Source of the DNA: UBA6168 sp964573725
Lineage (GTDB): Bacteria; Bacteroidota; Bacteroidia; Chitinophagales; Saprospiraceae
NCBI GenBank assembly: GCA_964573725.1
Contig: CAZNLJ010000077.1
Coordinates: forward strand, 1-13,613
Length of the DNA stretch: 13,613 nucleotides
Reading direction: 5' to 3'
Every line of letters begins with the position of its first letter. Positions within the stretch are counted from its first letter, which is position 1. The notes below the pieces were generated by a model. It ran no database searches and was not told where the DNA came from. It worked only from the letters and a program-made list of their open reading frames with translations. Shown here one piece after another: positions 7,640 through 13,613 of the stretch. Made by a program: the position numbers and the translations under genes.

Positions 7640-8374
7640 ATGCTACTTCGCACCGACCGGTTGGTCAAGCGGTACGGCGACCGCACCGTCGCCCGGGAAG
7701 TTTCCCTCCAGGTGAACCAAGGGGAGATCGTCGGCTTGCTCGGGCCCAACGGCGCCGGTAAGACGACCACCTTCTACATGGTCGTCGGCTTCGTCAAACC
7801 CAACCAGGGGAATGTCTACCTGGACAACCAGGACATCACCCGCCTGCCCATGTACCGACGCGCCCGCCTCGGCATCGGATACCTGCCCCAGGAACCTTCC
7901 GTCTTCCGGAAACTCAGCGTGGAGGACAACCTCCGGGCCGTCCTCGAAATGATGCCGCTCTCCCGCCCGCAACAAGGGCAACAACTGGAAGCCCTCCTGG
8001 ATGAATTCGGCCTGCAAAAGGTCCGCAAGAGCAAGGGCGACACGCTCTCCGGCGGCGAACGGCGCCGGACCGAGATCGCCCGCTCCCTGGCCAGCAACCC
8101 CGGCTTCATCCTCCTCGACGAACCCTTCGCCGGCATCGACCCGATCGCCGTGGAGGATATCCAATCCATCGTCTATAAACTCAAGGCCCGCAACATCGGC
8201 ATCCTCATCACCGACCACAACGTCCAGGAAACCCTCTCCATCACCGACCGCGCCTACCTGATGTACGACGGCTCCATCCTCAAGGCCGGTACCGCCGAGG
8301 AACTGGCCGCCGACGAACAGGTCCGCCGCCTCTACCTGGGCCAACATTTCGAACTGAAAAGGAAAATATTGTGA
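7640..8374 (+). CDS. lptB: LptB, ATPase of the lipopolysaccharide export transporter
   Basis: A 244-residue ABC ATPase. It powers extraction of lipopolysaccharide from the inner membrane by LptFG and its passage along the Lpt bridge. All nucleotide-binding motifs are intact: Walker A GPNGAGKTT (35-43), Q-loop Gln84 in YLPQEPSVFRKL, signature LSGGERRR (136-143), Walker B ILLDEP (157-162) with Glu161 as catalytic base, and switch His193 in ITDHNV. The phrases YLPQEPSVFRKLSVEDN and PFAGIDPIAVEDIQ are characteristic of LptB and separate it from the branched-chain amino acid ATPases LivG/LivF. Length is normal (about 240). ATG 7640 is used: two other ATGs just upstream (7630 and 7635) are in other frames, and the leader is A-rich. 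LptF/G and LptA/C are not in the window, as is common in Bacteroidota, where lpt genes are scattered. Confidence 0.95.
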   Translation: MLLRTDRLVKRYGDRTVAREVSLQVNQGEIVGLLGPNGAGKTTTFYMVVGFVKPNQGNVYLDNQDITRLPMYRRARLGIGYLPQEPSVFRKLSVEDNLRAVLEMMPLSRPQQGQQLEALLDEFGLQKVRKSKGDTLSGGERRRTEIARSLASNPGFILLDEPFAGIDPIAVEDIQSIVYKLKARNIGILITDHNVQETLSITDRAYLMYDGSILKAGTAEELAADEQVRRLYLGQHFELKRKIL

Positions 8375-8430
8375 CCCCTGCCGGCTATCTTTTTGCCGGG
8401 TCCGTTCAACCGACCGGTTGCCGGAATTGT

Positions 8431-8438
8431 TATTTTTC
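8431..8438 (+). promoter_or_regulatory. Candidate -7 promoter element ahead of the BatD-like gene
   Basis: TATTTTTC matches the Bacteroidota -7 box TAnnTTTG in seven of eight positions and lies 32 bases before the ATG at 8470, a fitting leader length. No clear TTTG lies at the -33 distance, and a palindrome (CAACCGACCGGTTG, 8407-8420) sits there instead. That palindrome plus the T-rich stretch after it could instead end the lptB message. The two readings compete; both are weak. Confidence 0.25.
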
Positions 8439-8469
8439 CCGAATTTTCATCCTTAAATAACCCATCGAT

Positions 8470-9060
8470 ATGAAAAAAGGAATCTTCAGCACCGCATTCG
8501 TCCTGGCTTTCCTGGTTTCTTCCCTGGCACAGGATGCTTCCGTCCGCTTCACCGTCCGGGTCAGCCCGGACTCCATCCTCCTGGACAATGTCTTCGAAGT
8601 GACCTTCACCCTGGAAAACGCCAAGGGCAGCCGCTTCGAGGCACCCGACCTCACCGAACATTTCCGCGTGGTCAGCGGCCCCAATTCCTCCACCTCGATG
8701 CGCATCGTCAACGGGGAGTTGTCCCAGTCCATGACGGTCTCCTATTTCCTCGAACCCCGGGATATCGGCAGTTTCTATATCCTGCCCGCCAGCGTGGAAG
8801 CGGACGGCATGGTCCTCGAAACGCCGCCCCTGGAGGTGCTCGTCGCCCCGAACCCCGGCGGGATCCGCCGATCGCCGCCGAAAGATCAACCTTCCCGCCA
8901 GCTGGACCTGAACTGGGGCCGCTCCTTCGGCTTCGATTTCGATTTCCCCTTTGGCGATTGGTCCCGCGATTTCTTCCTCCAACCGACGCCGCCCGAACCG
9001 CAACCGAAGCCTCAGCCGAAAACGGACCCCCAAAAGAAAAGGAAAACCACCCGCATCTGA
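8470..9060 (+). CDS. Short BatD-like secreted protein (N-terminal domain only)
   Basis: A 196-residue exported protein. A signal peptide (MKKGIFS... to SSLA, about residue 20) is followed by one beta-sandwich domain (24-127) that matches the first domain of BatD (oxygen-tolerance family): VRFTVRVSPDSILLDNVFEV, FRVVSGPNSSTSMRIVNGELSQS and GSFYILPASVEADG. In full-length BatD this is followed by further domains and a membrane span, for some 550-600 residues; here the chain instead ends in an aromatic/Asp-rich patch (FGFDFDFPFGDW, 153-164) and a Pro/Gln/Lys-rich tail (171-196). It is a stand-alone version, with no BatA/B/C partners in the window. No membrane span or lipobox is seen, so it is probably free in the periplasm. 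Function is unknown; a scaffold or binding role is a guess. It is the last gene of the plus-strand group, followed by hairpins and a fall in GC. Confidence 0.8.
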   Translation: MKKGIFSTAFVLAFLVSSLAQDASVRFTVRVSPDSILLDNVFEVTFTLENAKGSRFEAPDLTEHFRVVSGPNSSTSMRIVNGELSQSMTVSYFLEPRDIGSFYILPASVEADGMVLETPPLEVLVAPNPGGIRRSPPKDQPSRQLDLNWGRSFGFDFDFPFGDWSRDFFLQPTPPEPQPKPQPKTDPQKKRKTTRI

Positions 9061-9251
9061 TGGCTACGACCGCCGTCCGATAATCCCCGGCTTGTGCCGG
9101 GCAGCCCTGCTGCAGGCCGTATGGCCCAAGGGGCTGCCCGGGCCCGCCGCGAAGGAATGCCGGGAAATCTGGTCGTGCAATGGTCTTGTATATGGGTAGT
9201 GCAACCGTTCAGGGAGCAAAATCGCATATACAATGTCAGCGGGCCGTTATT
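9061..9251. other. Intergenic region at the GC-rich to AT-rich boundary
   Basis: No gene is visible here. The first 90 bases are GC-rich and hold the nested hairpins at 9086-9141. The rest turns AT-richer and holds a 9-base inverted repeat, TTGTATATG (9186-9194) and CATATACAA (9225-9233), with a 30-base gap. The genes on either side are convergent, so terminators for both directions are expected. Confidence 0.45.
9086..9141. terminator. Nested GC-rich hairpins between convergent genes
   Basis: CCCGGC (9086-9091) and GCCGGG (9096-9101) form a six-base stem with loop TTGT. The right arm of this stem also belongs to a longer repeat: CCGGGCAGCCC (9097-9107) pairs perfectly with GGGCTGCCCGG (9131-9141) over a 23-base gap that holds its own GGCC-GTAT-GGCC stem. 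The two structures exclude each other. The position, 26-81 bases after the BatD-like gene, suits a transcription stop, although there is no U-run. Confidence 0.45.
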
Positions 9252-10357
9252 TCAATTATTGATTCCTTCTACCACTCGCTTGGCAGATTGTGCAGCCGTA
9301 TGGACAGATACCCAATCCTCACCATCCGTATATTCCGCACCTGCAAAATATAGTTTGTCCGCTATGGGGTTTCCCAGTACCCTTACCTTTCTCCAATCTT
9401 CATAGTCAGTCAAATATCCGCCTTTGATAAACGGCTCGTTGTTCCAATTTTGAGTAATGTGCCGAATGTAGTTTGGCGTGGCTTGACCAGCATAAATGCT
9501 ATCGAGTTCACTTAATATGAAATTTTTCAAATCATCTCCTGAACGAGAAATAAAGTCCTGTGCAGGCGCTCCCACTACAAACAATCCCATGATATTCTTG
9601 GCGGTATTTTGTCCGAAAGCAGCATTGTAATATATTTTTTTTCCACCATCTTCAGGTGTCATTGGAAATACATATTCATTGTCGCCATAAAAATTTGTGT
9701 CAAACTCAAAAAAAGCCTTGAATCCTTCCCATACGACCGATTCATTTATGGCGACAAGTTTACTTTGTGGCAGGCTTGGTGTAAAAACAATATCCCCATC
9801 TTTCAAAATTTGAAGCGGTATGGAAACTACTACCTTGTCTGCGGCAAATTGCCCCTTATTGGTATTTACTACAATTTGACCACCGGAATAATCAATCGAT
9901 TGTACGATGGTGTCAAAGGAAATATTGTCGGCAATGGAAGGTACGATATATTCTTCAAAAAAATTGAACCAGGAATAGTTGATAAATTTCCTGTCCGGGT
10001 TATCCGCAATTGTCCGGACATTTACTTGGACTGAAGGGTCATTAACTATTTCCTGAAAAATACTGGTGCTTGTTTCAAGCCATTCCGCCCCTAAAGGGAT
10101 AGGGAAATCAGTAAAACTTGTGTTTATCCTCATTCTGCCGCCGTAAGCAGATGAAGCTTCCATAATTTCGAAATCAGTTCCTTGTTTTTTTAGAAAATAC
10201 CCAGCCGACAAACCACCGGCCCCAGCTCCGACAATCAGCACTTTTCCTGAAAAAGGTGTGGATATATTGTCATCTTTTTTAAAGATGAAAACATACCTTG
10301 AAAAGGCAATCCTATTCCAAATAGTCCGCATATCTTGACAAATTCTTTCCTGTTCAT
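9252..10357 (-). CDS. Flavin amine oxidase family protein, export leader out of frame by one base
   Basis: An FAD-dependent oxidoreductase of the flavin amine oxidase (monoamine oxidase-like) family. The Rossmann motif is KVLIVGAGAGGLSAGYFLKK with acidic EIMEAS after it; GGRMR follows; the C-terminal FAD site is LYFAGAEYTDGEDW. The best start is ATG 10357: it has a Shine-Dalgarno-like AAGGA six bases upstream and encodes an export leader, MNRKEFVKICG then GLFGIGLPFQG, with an RK version of the twin-arginine motif. In that frame a stop occurs after 40 codons (10235-10237). The oxidase body, open from 10331 to 9252, lies in the -1 frame. The leader joins it smoothly (...SSLKK-DDNIST) if one base is gained at the six-A run (plus-strand 10275-10280), giving about 368 residues. 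In the leader frame this site reads A-AAA-AAG, a classic -1 slippery sequence. So the gene is either broken, misread in assembly, or frameshifted on purpose. The substrate is unknown. Confidence 0.8.
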
Positions 10358-10373
10358 ATTTCGTCCTTATTGC

Positions 10374-10919
10374 TCACTGTCCCGAACCCCTATTTCCTGG
10401 GATAATTTCCCAATAGCGTTGGTTACAGCCCTGTAACAAGTCATCAGACACGGTTGCGAAAAAATTTTGTAACCAGCCAGGGTTGATTAATTCCATAGAT
10501 TGAGAATTACCCTTGGTAAATACCCATTCAAGTGTTTGTAGCGGACAAACAGCTTGTTTGACAGCGGTACCGATGATCGGTGGGATACGCATGAACGCCG
10601 GCGCTGTCGCCAACTTTCGAAACCCTCCCGAAACCTTGGCACCTACCTTATTCATTCGCAAGTCTCGTCCTGCTTGGTTGTTGGTGAATTCAGCCATTGG
10701 AATTCCCTCGTTGCCATGCCGTCTCACCGGACGGTTCACATCCTGATTCGGTGGCTTGGATGAATTGCGGCTGTTCTTCGTGTTTTGGTCTTCCAGGGTT
10801 CTGACGCAATCTTCCAATTGTTTGGTCACCGACAACAACGGAACCGGGAAAGCTCGTACTTCTTCCGGCCATTGCCCGCTGACGCGGTCGTATACTGTTT
10901 TCAAATCGCCGTAAATCAT
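10374..10919 (-). pseudogene. IS66-type transposase (TnpC) remnant with internal deletion
   Basis: An intact 181-codon frame that joins the two ends of an IS66-family TnpC and lacks the middle. Residues about 30-62, with LEDQNTKNSRNSSKPPNQD, match the N-terminal region, where NSSNSSKPPSSD is usual. Residues about 77-138 (EFTNNQAGRDLRMNKVGAKV, SGGFRKLATAPAFMRI, PLQTLEWVFTKG) match the C-terminal end, where FTNNQAERDLRMVKVKQKISG is usual. Full TnpC has roughly 450-530 residues, so some 300 are gone, with the junction near 10692-10733. The conserved Glu of the AERD motif, which I believe is the last acidic catalytic residue, reads Gly. The rest of the DDE core is missing, so it cannot transpose. 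I see no TnpA, TnpB or terminal inverted repeats. Its stop is 16 bases upstream of the oxidase ATG (10357), so the element may have brought or rearranged that gene. The last 40 residues are unfamiliar. Confidence 0.75.
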
Positions 10920-11062
10920 GCCACAATATAAATATCTTTCGAATTACACCTTATACTTTACCCACCCTGGCCAGTTAATCGAATTAAACCTGATAATTTC
11001 CAAACCCTGACAATTTACAAAATTTATTTATTCAAAAAAAACAATCATTGATCCGTTATCAT

Positions 11063-11086
11063 GCCAAAATAAGACCGTATTTTGGC
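11063..11086. promoter_or_regulatory. Perfect 9-base inverted repeat upstream of hsdM
   Basis: GCCAAAATA (11063-11071) and TATTTTGGC (11078-11086) surround the six bases AGACCG. It lies 132 bases ahead of the hsdM start, at the change from AT-rich to GC-rich DNA. It could be an operator for a controller protein or a terminator for the minus strand; neither has support beyond position. The right arm also reads TATTTTG, close to a -7 promoter box but with one base too few in the spacer. Confidence 0.45.
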
Positions 11087-11121
11087 TGCCGGACCTTACG
11101 CTGCCCGCTGCTGCCGGCTTA

Positions 11122-11155
11122 CCGGAAAGGGCGGCCGGCCCCGCACCTTTTCCGG
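11122..11155 (+). promoter_or_regulatory. Long leader hairpin ahead of hsdM
   Basis: CCGGAAAGG then GCGG (11122-11134) pairs with CCGC then CCTTTTCCGG (11141-11155) around CCGGCC, with single-base bulges at A11145 and one T. The stem has about 13 pairs. It ends 62 bases before the hsdM ATG and would lie in its leader if transcription starts upstream. The pairing is visible; the role is inferred. Confidence 0.35.
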
Positions 11156-11217
11156 AAAACAAGCCTCGTCGGCAATCGCTTCCGAACAATTACAAAAACA
11201 ATCTCAATCAATCAAAC

Positions 11218-12780
11218 ATGACAAGAGAACAGGAAAGGGACGAACTGCACCGCACCATCTGGCAAATGGCCAACGACCTGCGGGGCAGCGTGGATGGCTG
11301 GGATTTCAAATCCTATGTCTTGGGGATGCTGTTTTACCGCTTTGTTTCCGAAAACCTGACGGCCTATATCAATCGGGAGGAACGGCGTACCGGCAACAGC
11401 CGCTTCGATTATGCGGCGATTGCGGACGCGGAAGCGGAATTGGGCCGGGCGGATACGGTGAAGGAGAAGGGCTTTTTCATCCTCCCCTCGGAACTGTTCG
11501 TCAATGTGCGCAAGCGGGCCAAAACGGATGCGAACCTGAACGAAACGCTCAGCCGCGTCTTCAAGAACATCGAAAACTCGGCCAAGGGGGCCGACAGCGA
11601 GGGTGACCTGAAGGGTCTTTTCGATGACATCGACGTGAACAGCAACAAGCTGGGGGCCTCGGTCATCCGACGCAACGAACTGCTGGTGAAGATCCTGGAT
11701 GCCGTCGGCGACCTGAGACTGGGCGATTTCCAGGAAAACAGCATCGATGCCTTCGGGGATGCCTACGAGTACCTGATGACCATGTACGCGAGCAATGCCG
11801 GCAAGTCGGGGGGCGAGTTCTTCACCCCCCAGGAGGTGTCCGAACTGCTGGCGGAGATTGCGGTAGTAGGCAAGAAACAGGTGAACAAGGTCTATGACCC
11901 GGCCTGCGGCTCCGGCTCGCTGCTGCTGAAGTTCGCCAAGGTGCTGGGCAAGGACAATGTCCGGCAAGGCTTTTTCGGCCAGGAGGTGAACATCACCACC
12001 TACAACCTCTGCCGCATCAACATGTTCCTGCACGACATCAACTACGAAAAATTCGACATCGCACACGGCGACACCCTCACCGACCCCCGACACTGGGACC
12101 ATGAGCCCTTCGATGCCATCGTCTCCAATCCCCCCTACTCCATCAGATGGGAAGGCGATGCCAACCCGCTGCTGATCAACGACCCGCGCTTTGCGCCGGC
12201 GGGCGTGCTGGCGCCCAAGAGCAAGGCCGACCTGGCTTTCACCCTGCACATGCTGCACTGGCTCTCCACCGCAGGCACGGCGGCGATCGTCGAGTTCCCG
12301 GGGGTGCTGTACCGCGGCGGGGCGGAACAAAAAATCCGCAAGTACCTGATAGAAAACAATTACGTGGATGCGGTGATCCAGCTGCCGCCCGACCTCTTCT
12401 TCGGTACTACCATCGCCACCTGCATCATCGTGCTGAAAAAAAGCAAGAAGGACAATGCCACCTTGTTCATTGATGCTTCCGCGGCTTTTGTCCGGGGCGG
12501 CAATAAGAACAAACTGAGCGAGGAAAACCGCAAGAAAATACTCGCCGCCTACATCGAACGGTCCGACCGGGACCATTTCGCCAAACTGGTACCGAATGAG
12601 GCCATCGCGGCCAATGACTTCAACATCGCCGTCAGCAGCTACGTGGAACAGGAAAATACCACCGAAACAGTGGACATCGAAGAACTGAACGCCCGGATCG
12701 CGGAGATCGTCGTCAGGCAGCAGCAGCTCCGGACAGCAATCGATGGTATCGTGGCGGAATTGGAGGGAGGTAACTTATGA
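11218..12780 (+). CDS. hsdM: Type I restriction-modification system, methylation subunit (HsdM)
   Basis: A 520-residue N6-adenine methyltransferase subunit. With HsdS it methylates adenine in both halves of a split DNA target; with HsdR added the complex cuts unmodified DNA. The N-terminal HsdM helical domain is at about 8-140 (LHRTIWQMANDLRGSVDGWDFKSYVL). The catalytic domain follows: GGEFFTP (198-204), SAM-binding motif I YDPACGSGSLLL (226-237), catalytic motif IV SNPPY with Asn304-Tyr307, and VEFPGVLYRGGAEQKIRKYL (358-377). All key residues are present and the length is normal. A C-terminal coiled segment (about 485-515) is the usual contact to HsdS. The stop TGA overlaps the hsdS ATG in ATGA (12777-12780), so translation is coupled. 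hsdR is not in the window and probably lies to the right. GC content is high, as in the host genes, unlike hsdS. Confidence 0.96.
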   Translation: MTREQERDELHRTIWQMANDLRGSVDGWDFKSYVLGMLFYRFVSENLTAYINREERRTGNSRFDYAAIADAEAELGRADTVKEKGFFILPSELFVNVRKRAKTDANLNETLSRVFKNIENSAKGADSEGDLKGLFDDIDVNSNKLGASVIRRNELLVKILDAVGDLRLGDFQENSIDAFGDAYEYLMTMYASNAGKSGGEFFTPQEVSELLAEIAVVGKKQVNKVYDPACGSGSLLLKFAKVLGKDNVRQGFFGQEVNITTYNLCRINMFLHDINYEKFDIAHGDTLTDPRHWDHEPFDAIVSNPPYSIRWEGDANPLLINDPRFAPAGVLAPKSKADLAFTLHMLHWLSTAGTAAIVEFPGVLYRGGAEQKIRKYLIENNYVDAVIQLPPDLFFGTTIATCIIVLKKSKKDNATLFIDASAAFVRGGNKNKLSEENRKKILAAYIERSDRDHFAKLVPNEAIAANDFNIAVSSYVEQENTTETVDIEELNARIAEIVVRQQQLRTAIDGIVAELEGGNL

Positions 12781-13613
12781 ACAGATTGACTGAATTGATA
12801 AAAGAGCTTTGCCCGGAGGGGGTGGAGTGGAGGGAATTGGGAAAGTTAGTCAAAGTATTAAGAGGTAAAAGGTTAATCAAAAACCAGCTGTCAGAAAATG
12901 AAAAATTTCCTGTTTTTCATGGAGGCTTAGAACCTTTGGGATATTATGGCGCCAGCAATAGAAGTGCGAATTCGGTAATGATTATTAATGTTGGAGCATC
13001 TGCGGGAACAGTTGGTTATAGTAATGTTGATTTTTGGTCGTCAGATGGTTGCTACAGTCTTGGACATTCTGATTTACTCATTAGTAGATTTGTATACTAC
13101 GCATTACTGTGTCAAGAAAGTATACTTCGCTCAAAGGTAAGAGTAGCTGGAATTCCGACACTAGATGCCCCTGTTGTTGCAAAAATCCCCATCCCCATCC
13201 CCCCCCTCCCCATCCAAAACGAAATAGTAAAAATCCTCGACCTGTTCACGAAGCTGGAAGCGGAGCTGGAAGCGGAGCTGGAAGCGGAGCTGGAAGCCAG
13301 AAAAGCGCAATATACCTACTACAGGGATGCGTTGCTGAATTTTGAAGGGAAAGCGGTGGAATGGAGGACGTTGGGGGAGGTGGGGGAATTTGTAAGAGGA
13401 AACGGCCTGCAGAAAAAAGATTTCACTGAAAGCGGGGTGGGTTGTATTCACTATGGCCAGATTTATACCTATTATGGAACATACACGTACAATACTAAGT
13501 CCTTTGTATCACCTGAATTAGCAAAAAAATTGCGAAAGGTTAACAAAGGTGATTTAATCCCTAACTCCGCTCAGTTACGTAATGTTTTTGCGCCTACCAA
13601 TCTATTTGTTTGA
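12777..13613 (+). CDS. hsdS: Type I restriction-modification system, specificity subunit (HsdS), ends early in the second recognition domain
   Basis: The DNA-reading subunit of the same type I enzyme. Residues 1-150 are the first target-recognition domain, opened by CPEGVEWRELGKLV and closed by the family's PLPIQNEIVKILDLFTKLE. A helical spacer with a four-fold LEAE repeat (160-175) follows, then RKAQYTYYRDALLNF. The second domain opens in parallel (GKAVEWRTLGEVGEFVRGNG, about 192-211) but stops at TGA 13611-13613 after 278 residues. HsdS usually has about 390-460, so some 110-170 residues of the second domain are missing. Up to KKLRKVNKGDL (about 247-257) the sequence is typical; the last 20 residues are not, as if another sequence had been joined there. 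Codons in the first domain are AT-rich compared with hsdM, as expected for swapped recognition domains. Truncated HsdS forms can pair and still work, so loss of function is not certain. ATG 12777 overlaps the hsdM stop. Confidence 0.9.
   Translation: MNRLTELIKELCPEGVEWRELGKLVKVLRGKRLIKNQLSENEKFPVFHGGLEPLGYYGASNRSANSVMIINVGASAGTVGYSNVDFWSSDGCYSLGHSDLLISRFVYYALLCQESILRSKVRVAGIPTLDAPVVAKIPIPIPPLPIQNEIVKILDLFTKLEAELEAELEAELEARKAQYTYYRDALLNFEGKAVEWRTLGEVGEFVRGNGLQKKDFTESGVGCIHYGQIYTYYGTYTYNTKSFVSPELAKKLRKVNKGDLIPNSAQLRNVFAPTNLFV
13185..13206 (+). repeat. ATCCCC tandem repeat running into eight C, inside hsdS
   Basis: ATCCCC occurs three times in a row (13185-13202) and the last copy runs into eight consecutive C (13199-13206). 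It encodes the Ile-Pro stretch IPIPIPPLPI (137-146) just after the first recognition domain. Runs of this length slip during replication. Gain or loss of one C would take the frame out; one of the alternative frames stays open only to about 13345. A homopolymer in this gene family, in Neisseria NgoAV, is known to change specificity this way. Confidence 0.7.
13253..13297 (+). repeat. 12-base tandem repeat in the HsdS spacer (LEAE x4)
   Basis: GCTGGAAGCGGA is repeated exactly three times (13253-13288), with nine bases of a fourth copy (13289-13297). It encodes LEAE-LEAE-LEAE-LEAR at residues 160-175, in the helical spacer between the two recognition domains. The unit is a multiple of three, so changes in copy number keep the frame and change only the spacer length. 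This is the same position and unit length as the TAEL repeat of EcoR124I, where two against three copies set the gap in the DNA target. Confidence 0.85.

Larger units (their letters stand above)
10920..11217. other. Intergenic region upstream of the type I modification gene
   Basis: AT-rich up to about 11080, then GC-rich. No gene is convincing. It separates the divergent transposase remnant and hsdM and should hold the hsdM promoter, but I find no clear TTTG / TAnnTTTG pair. It carries two strong inverted repeats, at 11063-11086 and 11122-11155. The last 30 bases before the hsdM ATG (AAAAACAATCTCAATCAATC) are A-rich, without a Shine-Dalgarno site. No terminal repeat of an insertion sequence is recognisable. 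Confidence 0.45.

Noticed and set aside
9609..10034. 141-codon plus-strand frame inside the oxidase gene
   Set aside because: Opposite-strand shadow of the flavin oxidase, whose FAD motifs fix the true frame.
9180..11080. Direct repeats that would mark an integration site around the AT-rich island
   Set aside because: I compared the two edges by eye and found no shared repeat of useful length.
11082..11606. 174-codon plus-strand frame overlapping the hsdM start
   Set aside because: Overlaps hsdM in another frame and has no recognisable domain.
1..13613. tRNA, rRNA, CRISPR array, riboswitch or diversity-generating retroelement
   Set aside because: No cloverleaf, spaced repeat array, known riboswitch core, reverse transcriptase or template repeat could be seen.

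Overview
The window looks like chromosomal DNA of a GC-rich member of the Bacteroidota. The signs are a giant one-piece hybrid two-component regulator (propeller sensor, kinase, receiver and AraC domain in one chain), a FISUMP-domain surface protein with the usual 'SSAMLDIQSTSQGVLFPRLT' start, a BatD-type secreted protein, an LptB of the Bacteroidota kind, and A-rich leaders in place of strong Shine-Dalgarno sites. A Saprospirales-like origin is possible, but I cannot fix the order from sequence alone.

Layout. (1) Positions 1-1682, minus strand: the first 149 codons of an unrecognised secreted protein (it runs off the left edge), preceded by a complete FISUMP-domain exported protein. (2) 1999-6063, plus strand: a 1354-residue hybrid two-component regulator, transcribed divergently from the FISUMP gene. 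(3) 6308-9060, plus strand: four closely spaced genes, namely a SAM-dependent methyltransferase with a hydrophobic tail, a small TMEM220-type membrane protein, LptB (ATPase of the LPS export machine) and a short stand-alone BatD-like secreted protein. (4) 9180-11080: an AT-rich segment very unlike its surroundings (18 G+C in the 60 bases at 9661-9720, against 41 in the 60 at 8521-8580). It carries, on the minus strand, a flavin amine oxidase whose export leader is out of frame by one base at a run of six A, and just upstream of it an internally deleted IS66-type transposase. (5) 11218-13613, plus strand: the modification (HsdM) and specificity (HsdS) genes of a type I restriction-modification system, overlapping by ATGA. 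HsdR is not in the window. HsdS ends early inside its second recognition domain, exactly at the window edge.

How it fits together. Regions 1-3 look like resident envelope and sensing genes. Region 4 looks acquired or rearranged, with a transposase relic as scar. Region 5 is a defence locus whose HsdS carries two length-variable motifs: a run of eight C, and four copies of a four-residue LEAE repeat in the central spacer. Both are known ways of changing type I specificity.

No complete new system is visible. The strongest leads are the A-AAA-AAG frameshift joining the oxidase leader to its body, the variable elements of HsdS, and a pair of mutually exclusive hairpins between the two surface-protein genes.
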